Positions 15,222 through 22,491 of a stretch of DNA of 52,365 bases are shown piece by piece (the stretch's first letter is position 1; each line of letters begins with the position of its first letter). Location of the stretch: contig NZ_MZXW01000045.1 of NCBI RefSeq assembly GCF_004123905.1, forward strand, positions 1 through 52,365, in the 5' to 3' direction. The stretch comes from Bradyrhizobium betae (lineage in GTDB: Bacteria; Pseudomonadota; Alphaproteobacteria; Rhizobiales; Xanthobacteraceae). Position numbers and translations under genes: made by a program. The notes below the pieces were generated by a model that saw nothing but the letters and a program-made list of their open reading frames with translations, ran no database searches and had not been told where the DNA came from.

Positions 15222-16274
15222 TCAACCGCGCACCGGCCGCCGCGCCATGACGGGCGAGGCGCGCAAGGCACGGCTGGGCTGAAGTGAGGTGAGGTTACCG
15301 ACGAACTGGCGCGCGCTGTTCTCCCAGGAGCGCTCCAGCGCGAAGTTGCGGCAGGTCTCGCGCGACATGGTGAGGGCGCGCAGGCACGCGGTACGCAGAT
15401 CGTGGTCGATCGCACCGATCGGGTGATCGGCGATGACGTCCTTGGGGCCCGTGACCGGGAACGCCGCAACCGGCGTGCCGCAGGCGAGCGCCTCGAGCTG
15501 CACCACGCCAAAGGTGTCGGTCAGGCTCGGGAAGACGAACACGTCAGCCGCGGCGAGATGCGCGGTCAGATCCGCGCCCTTCTTCTCGCCGAGGAAAACG
15601 GCATCGGGATACTTCTTCTCGAGCGCCGCCTTCTGCGGGCCGTCGCCGACGACGACCTTGGTGCCGGGCAGGTCGAGCGAGAGGAATGCTTCAAGATTTT
15701 TCTCCACCGCCACGCGGCCCATGGTCATGAAGATCGGGCCCGGCAGGTCGAGCTTGGCAGGATGATCGGGATGAAACAGCTCGGTGTTGACGCCTCGCCC
15801 CCAGAAGCCGAGGCGCTTGAAGCCGCGTCCGGCGAGCTCCTGCCGCAGCGAGGGCGTCGCCACCATGGTCATGGCGGCGGCATCGTGGAAGTGGCGCAGC
15901 ACGGCATAGCCGACGGCATCAGGGATGCCGGTCCGCACCGACACGTATTCCGGAAAGCGCGTCGTATAGGACGTCGTGAAGGCGAGCCCATTGCGGCGGC
16001 AATAGGCGCGCGCAGCCCAGCCGATCGGGCCTTCGGTCGCGATGTGCAGCGCTTCCGGCGTCGCCTTCTCGATCCGCCGCGTGATCTCCTTGCGGCTCGG
16101 CAGCGCGATGCGCAGGCCCGGATAGGTCGGCAGCGGCCAGGACGGAAAGCCCTCCGGCGTGAGGAAGTCGATCTCGACGTCGAGCGCCTTGGCGGCAGCG
16201 GCCAGCGAGGTCAGCGTCCGGACCACACCGTTGACCTGCGGATGCCAGGCGTCAGTCGCTATTAATACCCGCAT
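15222..16274 (-). CDS. GT4-family glycosyltransferase, glycolipid-synthase-like
   Basis: 350 residues from ATG 16274 (MRVLIATDAWHPQVNGVVRT), a classic GT4 GT-B start; a longer frame to 16382 adds an unrelated tail. Donor-site marks in the C-terminal half are RVAVEKNLEAFL, VVVGDGPQKAALE and FPSLTDTFGVVQLEALACGTP (the E-x7-E motif). N-terminal HIATEGPIGWAARAYCRRNG and TTRFPEYV resemble alphaproteobacterial diacylglycerol glycosyltransferases that make glucosyl or glucuronosyl lipids on phosphate limitation. First gene of the operon with the methyltransferase and the Mpo1-like protein. The 276-bp upstream gap is shared with the divergent L,D-transpeptidase. Confidence 0.85.
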   Translation of the reverse strand: MRVLIATDAWHPQVNGVVRTLTSLAAAAKALDVEIDFLTPEGFPSWPLPTYPGLRIALPSRKEITRRIEKATPEALHIATEGPIGWAARAYCRRNGLAFTTSYTTRFPEYVSVRTGIPDAVGYAVLRHFHDAAAMTMVATPSLRQELAGRGFKRLGFWGRGVNTELFHPDHPAKLDLPGPIFMTMGRVAVEKNLEAFLSLDLPGTKVVVGDGPQKAALEKKYPDAVFLGEKKGADLTAHLAAADVFVFPSLTDTFGVVQLEALACGTPVAAFPVTGPKDVIADHPIGAIDHDLRTACLRALTMSRETCRNFALERSWENSARQFVGNLTSLQPSRALRASPVMARRPVRG

Positions 16275-16550
16275 GGGGAAATCCCGAGAGTTTGATGATT
16301 CTCGGCTTAGGACCATCAACCACGGATATTTCAGGCGTGTGACGTCACAGAAGTGTCGGCCCGCTGTTTTGTTCGTTAACAAGCCCAGGCGGCCACGAAA
16401 CTGTCATGAAACAATCCTTTCCGCGACGAAACCGTTTTCGGTTTTCCGCGCAAACGTCCCGAAACTTTTTGTCGTTAGTGAATTAGGCAACGGAGCACCG
16501 AAACGGTGCCGGGGTGACCTAAGAAACACCAAAGCAAACAGGGGCGACCA

Positions 16551-17243
16551 ATGTTCGATCTGGACACGTTCAAGACGTACTCGCGCGCCGTTGCTTTCGG
16601 CGCAGTCGCGATCTCGGCCATCGCGTTCGCAGGTCCGGCCAAGGCCGCGCCGGTGCAGCTCTTCCCCTTCTTCCAGCCGCTGCCGCCGATGGCCGCACCG
16701 CAGCCTTACCAGCCTTATCAGGCTGCGCCATCCGAGGATCAGGACGCAGTCGAGATGCCGGCCCGCTTCCGCCGCCAGACCGTCTCCTACGCGACGCGTG
16801 AGGCCCCGGGCACGATCATCATCGATACCCCCAACACCTATCTCTATTACGTGCTCGGCAGCGGCCAGGCCGTCCGCTACGGCATCGGCGTCGGTCGCGA
16901 CGGCTTCACCTGGTCCGGCACCCAGTCGGTGACCAAGAAGGCCGAGTGGCCGGATTGGACCCCGCCGCCTGAGATGATCGCCCGTCAGCCCTATCTGCCG
17001 CGCCACATGGCCGGCGGCCCCGGCAACCCGCTCGGCGCCCGCGCCATGTATCTCGGCGGCACCATATACCGCATCCACGGCACCAACGCCCCCGACACGA
17101 TCGGCAAGCACGTCTCCTCCGGCTGCATCCGCCTGACCAATGACGACGTCAGCGACCTCTATTCCCGCGTCAACGTCGGCACCAAGGTGATCGTGCTGCC
17201 GATGACCGAGCGCCGCGCCGACCTCGGCGACGCGACGCGCTAA
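16551..17243 (+). CDS. L,D-transpeptidase (YkuD/ErfK family)
   Basis: 230 residues with a signal peptide ending AGPAKA, a Pro-rich spacer (about 35-65) and a YkuD domain (about 85-222). The catalytic block is RIHGTNAPD (His176) and GKHVSSGCIRLTN (Cys192), matching HGT...SGCIR. It cross-links peptidoglycan (3-3) or attaches proteins to it in the periplasm. The leader region upstream holds two short hairpins (AAACCG-TTTT-CGGTTT at 16426-16441 and GCACCG-AAA-CGGTGC at 16495-16509) of unknown role. The gene is monocistronic, closed by the terminator at 17265. Confidence 0.94.
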   Translation: MFDLDTFKTYSRAVAFGAVAISAIAFAGPAKAAPVQLFPFFQPLPPMAAPQPYQPYQAAPSEDQDAVEMPARFRRQTVSYATREAPGTIIIDTPNTYLYYVLGSGQAVRYGIGVGRDGFTWSGTQSVTKKAEWPDWTPPPEMIARQPYLPRHMAGGPGNPLGARAMYLGGTIYRIHGTNAPDTIGKHVSSGCIRLTNDDVSDLYSRVNVGTKVIVLPMTERRADLGDATR

Positions 17244-17264
17244 CGCGACAGGACATTGTGACGC

Positions 17265-17300
17265 AAACGGCCCCGGAACCCACCGGGGCCGTTTTCGTTT
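17265..17300 (+). terminator. Rho-independent terminator after the L,D-transpeptidase gene
   Basis: Perfect 12-bp stem AAACGGCCCCGG / CCGGGGCCGTTT with a 6-base loop, followed by TCGTTT, 21 bp after the stop codon. Confidence 0.9.
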
Positions 17301-17357
17301 GCCCTCGACATCCCGGCGCGCCCGCGTGTTGCGGCGCGATCTCCGATGGAGGCGCAG

Positions 17358-17771
17358 ATGCAAACACGCCCGCCAACGTCCGTACGGCTGCGCGCGATCG
17401 CGGGCGCCGGCGCGTTGACGCTGCTTCTGTCCGCCCCCTCCTCTCTCGCGCAGCAGCCGGCGAACGACGAAGCGGCCCAGCAGGCCTTCAACAATTCCTG
17501 CCGCACCTGCCACTCGGTGAAGGAGGGCGACAATCGTCTCGGCCCCAACCTCAACAAGATTCTGGGACGCAAGGCCGGCGCGCTGCCGAACTACAACTAC
17601 TCGCCGTCGATGAAAGAAGCCGGCTTCGTCTGGGACCAGGACAAGCTCACCCGCTTCCTGATCAAGCCGGACGAGGTCGTGTCCGGCAACAAGATGCAGC
17701 CCTATGGCGGCGTCTCGGCCGACGAAGCGGCCAAGGTGGTTGCTTATCTGCTGGCGGTGGGTGGACAGTAA
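17358..17771 (+). CDS. Periplasmic class I cytochrome c
   Basis: 137 residues. ATG 17358 is chosen over in-frame ATG 17346, because the GGAGG at 17348-17352 is a well-spaced ribosome site for the former. The signal peptide ends SSLAQQ. One haem c site CRTCH (Cys48, Cys51, His52) is followed by RLGPNLNKILGRKAG and YNYSPSMKEAGFVWD. NKMQPYGG supplies the likely Met axial ligand. This is the c2/c550-like class of soluble electron carriers. It stands alone, and its redox partner is not in the window. Confidence 0.92.
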   Translation: MQTRPPTSVRLRAIAGAGALTLLLSAPSSLAQQPANDEAAQQAFNNSCRTCHSVKEGDNRLGPNLNKILGRKAGALPNYNYSPSMKEAGFVWDQDKLTRFLIKPDEVVSGNKMQPYGGVSADEAAKVVAYLLAVGGQ

Positions 17772-17781
17772 GATTGCGGCG

Positions 17782-18180
17782 TCACGAGGTGCTCGCCGGC
17801 TCATGCCGTCGCTCCACGTGGAACGATTTCGCGGTGATCAGCCAGGTCCGATTGATGCAGTGATACGCCAGATAATCGACGTACTGGAGCGCATCGATCC
17901 GAACGCGAACCTTCACCATGGCCTGCGCCGACGACGCCAGATCAACGAGCAATATCTCCTGAAGGCGCGGGGCATTCTTCGATTTGGGCGACGCGGTCGA
18001 GGCCAGCATCGTCCTGTAGTCGCGAACGGGCAGGATCCGCAGTTCAGCGTCGCGAAATCCGTGGAGCTGCGCAGTCGGCGCAAAGACGCGGTCGAACTGC
18101 GAAACGTCATTGTCGTACATCAGCGTGAAGTAGCGATCGACAGCCTCCAGCAGAGGCGCGATGGTCGGGCGTTCGGTCAC
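17782..18180 (-). CDS. NTF2-like protein (putative lumazine-binding family)
   Basis: 132 residues of an alpha+beta cone fold: an N-terminal helix pair (PLLEAVDRYFTLMYDNDVSQF), DRVFAPTAQLHGF, RDYRTMLA and C-terminal strands YVDYLAYHCINRTWLITAKSFH. The order matches the Lumazine_bd_2 branch of the SnoaL/NTF2 superfamily. No catalytic residue can be assigned. It is divergent from the Lrp/AsnC gene across a 129-bp gap that contains a perfect 18-bp palindrome, so it may be that regulator's target. It is tail to tail with the cytochrome gene. Confidence 0.75.
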   Translation of the reverse strand: MTERPTIAPLLEAVDRYFTLMYDNDVSQFDRVFAPTAQLHGFRDAELRILPVRDYRTMLASTASPKSKNAPRLQEILLVDLASSAQAMVKVRVRIDALQYVDYLAYHCINRTWLITAKSFHVERRHEPASTS

Positions 18181-18266
18181 GGCTCACTCCATCAACAAGG
18201 TCGGAGCAAGCCATCCCACGGAAAACCGCGGCATGTCCTTGCGAACTGGGCTAGTCTTGGCGGCTC

Positions 18267-18284
18267 GGGCGCAATATTGCGCCC
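18267..18284. promoter_or_regulatory. Perfect 18-bp palindrome, candidate Lrp/AsnC operator
   Basis: GGGCGCAAT/ATTGCGCCC is an exact palindrome with an AT-rich centre, 25 bp before the Lrp/AsnC start codon and 86 bp upstream of the divergent NTF2-like gene. Lrp-family proteins commonly autoregulate at such sites. Binding is inferred from position and symmetry. Confidence 0.55.
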
Positions 18285-18309
18285 TTCTCGATCCCACAGG
18301 ATGCCGTTC

Positions 18310-18789
18310 ATGCCAAAATGCGAGCTGGATGCGATCGACCGGCGCATCGTCACCGAACTCCAGACCAATGCACGATTGAGCAACATCGAACTGGCGGACA
18401 AGGTCGGATTGTCGCCGTCACCCTGCCTGCGGCGGTTGCGGCGGCTGGAGCGGGACGGCTATATCGACGGCTACCGCGCCACCTTGCGGCGTGGCCGCCT
18501 CGGGCTCGGCTTCTCCGCCTTCCTCGGCGTCAAGATCAACGGCCATGCCAACGACCAGGCGCTGAGCTTCGAAAGGACCGTCGTTGCCATGCCCGAGGTC
18601 GTCGCCTGTCACCTCGTCTCCGGGGAGGCCGACTACCTCCTCGAAATCGTCGTGCCCGAGCTTGAGGACTATCAGCGCTTCCTCGTCGACAAGCTGCTGA
18701 ACCTGCCGATCGTGCGGGAGGTGCGCAGCAGCATCGCGATCCAGACGCTGAAGGCTGGCGCGCCCCTTCCGCTGGCACATCTCGCATAG
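18310..18789 (+). CDS. Lrp/AsnC-family transcriptional regulator
   Basis: 159 residues from ATG 18310 (eight bases after ACAGGA); ATG 18301 is a possible alternative. N-terminal winged helix: LDAIDRRIVTELQTNARLSN, IELADKVGLSPSPCLRRLRR and LERDGYIDGYRA. C-terminal RAM/AsnC ligand domain: FLGVKINGHANDQALSFERT, VVACHLVSGEADYLLEIVVP and YQRFLVDKLLNLPIVREVRS, the canonical amino-acid-sensing fold. It controls amino-acid-responsive genes as an octamer or dimer. It is two bases upstream of the GNAT gene (operon) and divergent from the NTF2-like gene. Confidence 0.93.
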   Translation: MPKCELDAIDRRIVTELQTNARLSNIELADKVGLSPSPCLRRLRRLERDGYIDGYRATLRRGRLGLGFSAFLGVKINGHANDQALSFERTVVAMPEVVACHLVSGEADYLLEIVVPELEDYQRFLVDKLLNLPIVREVRSSIAIQTLKAGAPLPLAHLA

Positions 18790-18791
18790 CC

Positions 18792-19301
18792 ATGATCAGA
18801 CTGCTCACACCCGCCGACGCAGCTCTCTACCGCGCGATCAGGCTGGAGGCTCTCGCGGCGCATCCCGAAGCCTTTGGCAGCACGCTCGAACGCGAGCAGG
18901 AAAAACCCCTCGCCTGGTTCGAGGAGCGCCTCACGATGTCGGATGTGTTCGGCGCGTTCATCGCAGACGAACTCGTCGGCACCGCCGGATTCTATCGCGA
19001 GGACGGTGCGAAGACCGCGCACAAGGGAGTGCTTTGGGGGATGTTTGTGCGGCCCGAGGCGCGGAAATCCGGCACGGGAAGACTGCTCGTCAACGCGGTC
19101 GCAGCGCACGCCGCGGAGCGCGTCGAGCAGCTCCAGCTCGTCGTCGTCAGCGAGAACGTGCCCGCCCTACGCCTCTACGCGGCGGCCGGCTTCATCGAAT
19201 ACGGCCGCGGAGTGAAGGCGCTGAAGTTTGCCGGCCGATACTACGATGAGACCCTGATGGTCATGTTCTTCAACGAGAGCGACGCGATGCAGCCGCGGTG
19301 A
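18792..19301 (+). CDS. GNAT-family N-acetyltransferase
   Basis: 169 residues of the GCN5-related fold: IRLLTPADAALYRAIRLEAL (start), LVGTAGFYRE, WGMFVRPEARKSGTGRLLVN (acetyl-CoA pyrophosphate-binding motif A), LQLVVVSENVPALRLYAAAG and FIEYGRGVKALKFAGRYYDE. These are typical of small-molecule or peptide N-acetyltransferases. The start codon lies two bases after the Lrp/AsnC stop, so the pair is translationally close and cotranscribed. Acceptor unknown. Confidence 0.92.
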   Translation: MIRLLTPADAALYRAIRLEALAAHPEAFGSTLEREQEKPLAWFEERLTMSDVFGAFIADELVGTAGFYREDGAKTAHKGVLWGMFVRPEARKSGTGRLLVNAVAAHAAERVEQLQLVVVSENVPALRLYAAAGFIEYGRGVKALKFAGRYYDETLMVMFFNESDAMQPR

Positions 19302-19314
19302 TGCGGCGGCCGTC

Positions 19315-19593
19315 TTAACGGCCGACCGCCCTTCGCCGCTCCGAGATCAGCCTCAGCCACGCTGCCGAATGAAACGCGCTCATCAGCAGATACATCGGCA
19401 CCATCCCGCCGAGCACAGACCCATGTCCGGCGGCGCACAGCATGTCCGCCGAGCCACCGCCGATCATGGCCGTCAACACGGCCATGATCGCGAAGGTCGG
19501 CGTGGCCGCTAACGCCAGCCATCTGGCGAGGTGGCGCGCGGCCACCACGCCATCGCGGCTCGCACCGGCAGTTGCGCTGGCGGGACTAGTCAC
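19315..19593 (-). CDS. Small membrane protein coupled to the DUF899 gene
   Basis: 92 residues if started at GTG 19593, which overlaps the DUF899 stop by eight bases (GTGACTAG), suggesting translational coupling. Two or more hydrophobic stretches are visible: LARWLALAATPTFAIMAVLT and SVLGGMVPMYLLMSAFHSAA, with a basic C terminus (SERRRAVGR). A longer frame (to 19905) only shadows DUF899. I do not recognise the family. Gene reality rests on the overlap and the hydrophobic pattern. Confidence 0.55.
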   Translation of the reverse strand: MTSPASATAGASRDGVVAARHLARWLALAATPTFAIMAVLTAMIGGGSADMLCAAGHGSVLGGMVPMYLLMSAFHSAAWLRLISERRRAVGR

Positions 19594-20374
19594 GGCCTTC
19601 CGCCGCCTCTTCGCGAAACGCCTTCTCGCCGGCGTCCGAGATCTCGACCCACTTCTTGTCGGGCGCGGCACCTTCCGCGTAGCTGTCGTGCCAGTTCCAC
19701 CATTTGTAGGTCGGCGTCTGCGGATAGCCTTTTGGCGAGTCCTCCCAGACCTCCTGGCGGCCGAGCGGCGTGATGTCGAGGTAGTTCCAGGTGCCGCCCA
19801 TCTGCTCGTCGCCGCGGCTCTTGATGAAGTAGGTGCGGAAGACGCGGTCACCGTCGCGGTAGAACACGTTGGTTCCGTGCCATTCGTCGACGCCGAAATC
19901 GGCATCGAAACTGTCTGTGACGGTGACCCATGGCATGGTCCAGCCCATCCGCTGCTTCAGCCTGGCGATGTCGGCCTGCGGCGCACGTGAGGCGAACACC
20001 AGCGTGGTGTCGCGGGCGTTCAGATGCGAGACATGGGCGACCTGGTCGGCCACCATGGAGCAGCCGCGGCAGGCGTGATCGGGCCAGCCGAACACGCCTG
20101 GCTCGAAGAAGGCGCGGTAGACGATCAGCTGCCGCCGGCCCTGGAACAGATCAACCAGACTGACCTTGCCGCCGGGCCCCTCGAACGCATAGGTTTTGGT
20201 GACTTCCATCCACGGCATGCGCCGGCGCTCGGCGGCGAGGGCGTCGCGGGCACGGGTATGCGCCTTTTCCTTGACGAGCAGTTGCTGACGGGCTGCCTCC
20301 CAGTCCTGCGGCGACACCACCGGCGGTGTCTGCATGGCGGCGTTAGTTCCTGCTTTTTCTGCTGAAGTCATCAT
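19586..20374 (-). CDS. DUF899 thioredoxin-like protein
   Basis: 262 residues, cytoplasmic. The DUF899 signature is clear: VVSPQDWEAARQQLLVKEKA (start), LVDLFQGRRQLIVYRAFFEP, a CxxC in DHACRGCSMVADQVAHV (about residues 101-117) and WNYLDITPLGRQEVWEDSPK with a Trp/Tyr-rich C terminus (YKWWNWHDSYAEG). The domain is predicted to be thioredoxin-like; the CxxC would be redox-active. ATG 20374 follows TTGGAGAA. It is divergent from a double winged-helix regulator, with 99 bp between starts, and overlaps a small membrane-protein gene at its 3' end. Confidence 0.9.
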   Translation of the reverse strand: MMTSAEKAGTNAAMQTPPVVSPQDWEAARQQLLVKEKAHTRARDALAAERRRMPWMEVTKTYAFEGPGGKVSLVDLFQGRRQLIVYRAFFEPGVFGWPDHACRGCSMVADQVAHVSHLNARDTTLVFASRAPQADIARLKQRMGWTMPWVTVTDSFDADFGVDEWHGTNVFYRDGDRVFRTYFIKSRGDEQMGGTWNYLDITPLGRQEVWEDSPKGYPQTPTYKWWNWHDSYAEGAAPDKKWVEISDAGEKAFREEAAEGRD

Positions 20375-20473
20375 GGTTCTCCAAACCTCTTGCTCACCGC
20401 ACAGTGTCGGCCGTCAACGATTTCTGGCACCAAGCGGTTGCGCGGTGGGAGTAACAAGTGTGGCGGGATTGAC

Positions 20474-21694
20474 ATGGAATCGCTGATCACCGCCGCGGCG
20501 CGGGCGCTCGAGGCCGGCGATCCGCTCGGTGCGCTGAATCGTGTGGCGTTGCGCAACGATGCCCCGTCGCTGGCGCTACGCGGCATCGCGATGGCCCAGC
20601 TTGGCGATCTCGCCAAGGCCAAGACGCTGCTGCGGAGCGCCGCGCGCGCCTTCGGCCCGCGCGAGGCGGTTGCGCGCGCAAGATGCGTGGTGGCGGAAGC
20701 CGAGATCGCGCTGGTCTCGCGCGACCTGAACTGGCCGGTGAAAACGCTCGCGGCCGCGCGCGCCGCACTCGAAAGGCACGGCGATCTCGCCAATGCGGCG
20801 CATGCAGGCCATATCGAAGCGCGCCGCCTGCTCCTCGTCGGCCGCCCCGACGACGCCGAGCGCACGCTGGCCGAGCTCGGCGCCTCCCCGCTGCCGCCTG
20901 CCTCCCAAGTCGTCCGCGAGCTCGTGGTCGCCGGCATCGCCATCCGGCGGCTGAAAACCAAAGACGCGCGCGCGGCGCTCGACCTCGCGGCAACAGCAGC
21001 GCGGCAGGCGAAAATCCCGGCGCTCCTGGCCGAGGTCGACAGCGCAAGGCTCATCCTCGACACGCCGGCGGCGCGCCTGATCGCGCGCGGCAGCGAGCAC
21101 CCGTTGTTGCTCGGGGAGATCGAAAGACTGGCGACCTCGACAGCGCTGGTCTTGGACACCTTCCATCATGTCGTGCGCAGGCAAGGCGTTGTCGTCTCGC
21201 TCGGAACCCGGCCGGTGCTGTTCGCGCTCGCCCGTCTGCTGGCGCAGGCATGGCCCGCAGATGTCTCGCGCGAGGCGTTGATCTCAGGTGCGTTTCAAGC
21301 AAGGCACGTCGATGAATCCCACCGCGCACGGTTGCGCGTCGAGATCGGGCGGCTGCGCACAAAACTCAAACCGCTGGCCGATGTCAGCGCGACCAAGCAG
21401 GGTTTTGTGCTGTCGCCGCGCAAGACGCGCGACGTCCTCGTGCTGGCGCGGCCGGTCGAGGAGAAGCACGCCTCGGTCCTCGCCTTCCTCTCCGACGGCG
21501 AGCCGTGGTCGAGCTCCGCGCTCGCGCTGGCGCTGGGAACCAGCCCGCGCACGGTGCAGCGGGCGCTCGAGGAGCTGGCGCGATCGAACAAGGTGCAGTC
21601 GTTCGGACATGGCCGCGCGCGGCGCTGGATGACCCCGCCCGTCCCGGGTTTCCCGACAGGCTTGTTACTCCCCGGACCGCTCCTGAAGACGTAG
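20474..21694 (+). CDS. Helical-repeat protein with two winged-helix domains (putative regulator)
   Basis: 406 residues from ATG 20474. Residues 1-200 are Ala/Arg/Leu-rich helices of TPR-like pattern (ALEAGDPLGALNRVAL, GDLAKAKTLLRSAARAF). Residues about 235-315 resemble an OmpR-type winged helix (VSLGTRPVLFALARLLAQAW, DESHRARLRVEIGRLRTKLK). Residues about 340-390 form a second wing (WSSSALALALGTSPRTVQRA, LARSNKVQSFGHGRARRW). So it is probably a DNA-binding regulator with a sensing scaffold. It is divergent from DUF899 and 27 bp upstream of the propeller gene, which it likely controls. The family is not named; the domain reading is mine. Confidence 0.7.
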   Translation: MESLITAAARALEAGDPLGALNRVALRNDAPSLALRGIAMAQLGDLAKAKTLLRSAARAFGPREAVARARCVVAEAEIALVSRDLNWPVKTLAAARAALERHGDLANAAHAGHIEARRLLLVGRPDDAERTLAELGASPLPPASQVVRELVVAGIAIRRLKTKDARAALDLAATAARQAKIPALLAEVDSARLILDTPAARLIARGSEHPLLLGEIERLATSTALVLDTFHHVVRRQGVVVSLGTRPVLFALARLLAQAWPADVSREALISGAFQARHVDESHRARLRVEIGRLRTKLKPLADVSATKQGFVLSPRKTRDVLVLARPVEEKHASVLAFLSDGEPWSSSALALALGTSPRTVQRALEELARSNKVQSFGHGRARRWMTPPVPGFPTGLLLPGPLLKT

Positions 21695-21721
21695 GATGCA
21701 TCACCTTACAAGGATGAAGAC

Positions 21722-22360
21722 ATGAAGCGTTCAGCCGCCGAGATCGTCAGGGAGTACGGGCCTTTTCCCGGCGTCGAGAACGTGCACGGCGTCACCTATG
21801 ACGGCAGCCATGTCTGGTTCGCATCCGGCGACAAATTGAATGCGGTCGATCCCGCCAGCGGCAAGATCGCGCGCTCGATCGACGTCGCCGCGCATGCGGG
21901 CACGGCGTTCGACGGCCGGCACCTGTTCCAGATCGCCGAGGACCGCATCCAGAAGATCGACGCCGCCACCGGCAAGGTGCTCGGCACGATCCCGGCGCCA
22001 GGCGGTGGCGGCGATTCCGGATTGGCCTGGGCGGAAGGCTCGCTTTGGGTCGGCCAATATCGCGAGCGCAAGATCCACCAGATCGATCCGGAGACCGGCG
22101 CGGTGCTCCGCACCATCGAGAGCAAACGCTTCGTGACCGGGGTGACGTGGGTCGACGGCGAGCTCTGGCACGGCACCTGGGAAGGCGAGGATAGCGACAT
22201 CAGGCGGATCGACCCCGAGACCGGCAAGGTGCTGGAGCAGCTCGACCTGCCCGCGGGGACCATGGTCTCGGGCCTGGAGTCCGACGGCGGCGACCGCTTC
22301 TATTGCGGTGGCGGAGATCGCGGCAATGTGAGGGCAGTCCGCCGGCCCCGGCGCGGCTAG
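21722..22360 (+). CDS. Vgb/glutamine-cyclotransferase-like beta-propeller protein
   Basis: 212 residues made of about five 40-residue blade repeats, each with an IDxxTGKVL-type turn (VDPASGKIARSI, IDAATGKVLGTI, IDPETGAVLRTI, IDPETGKVLEQL) and a preceding hydrophobic strand (GVTYDGSHVWFASG, GLAWAEGSLWVGQY, GVTWVDGELWHGTW). The fold resembles Vgb lyase or glutaminyl cyclotransferase. There is no signal peptide, so it is cytoplasmic, unlike most cyclotransferases, and I see no clear catalytic set. A good AAGGATGAAG ribosome site precedes it, 27 bp after the regulator gene. Confidence 0.8.
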   Translation: MKRSAAEIVREYGPFPGVENVHGVTYDGSHVWFASGDKLNAVDPASGKIARSIDVAAHAGTAFDGRHLFQIAEDRIQKIDAATGKVLGTIPAPGGGGDSGLAWAEGSLWVGQYRERKIHQIDPETGAVLRTIESKRFVTGVTWVDGELWHGTWEGEDSDIRRIDPETGKVLEQLDLPAGTMVSGLESDGGDRFYCGGGDRGNVRAVRRPRRG

Positions 22361-22491
22361 CCCCGCGCTAACCAATACAATGGCACGTTCGCAGCCGGTA
22401 ACACATTCGCCCCAATTCCACCCCACCGGTGCGCTCTAGCGCCCTCCTCGCCCGCCCTGTAAAATCCCCATCGGGGCGGCCTGGGGGATTG

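Noticed and set aside
20420..20450. Sigma54-like promoter (TGGCAC...TTGC) before the double winged-helix gene
   Set aside because: The GG-to-GC spacing is 12, not the required 10 bases.
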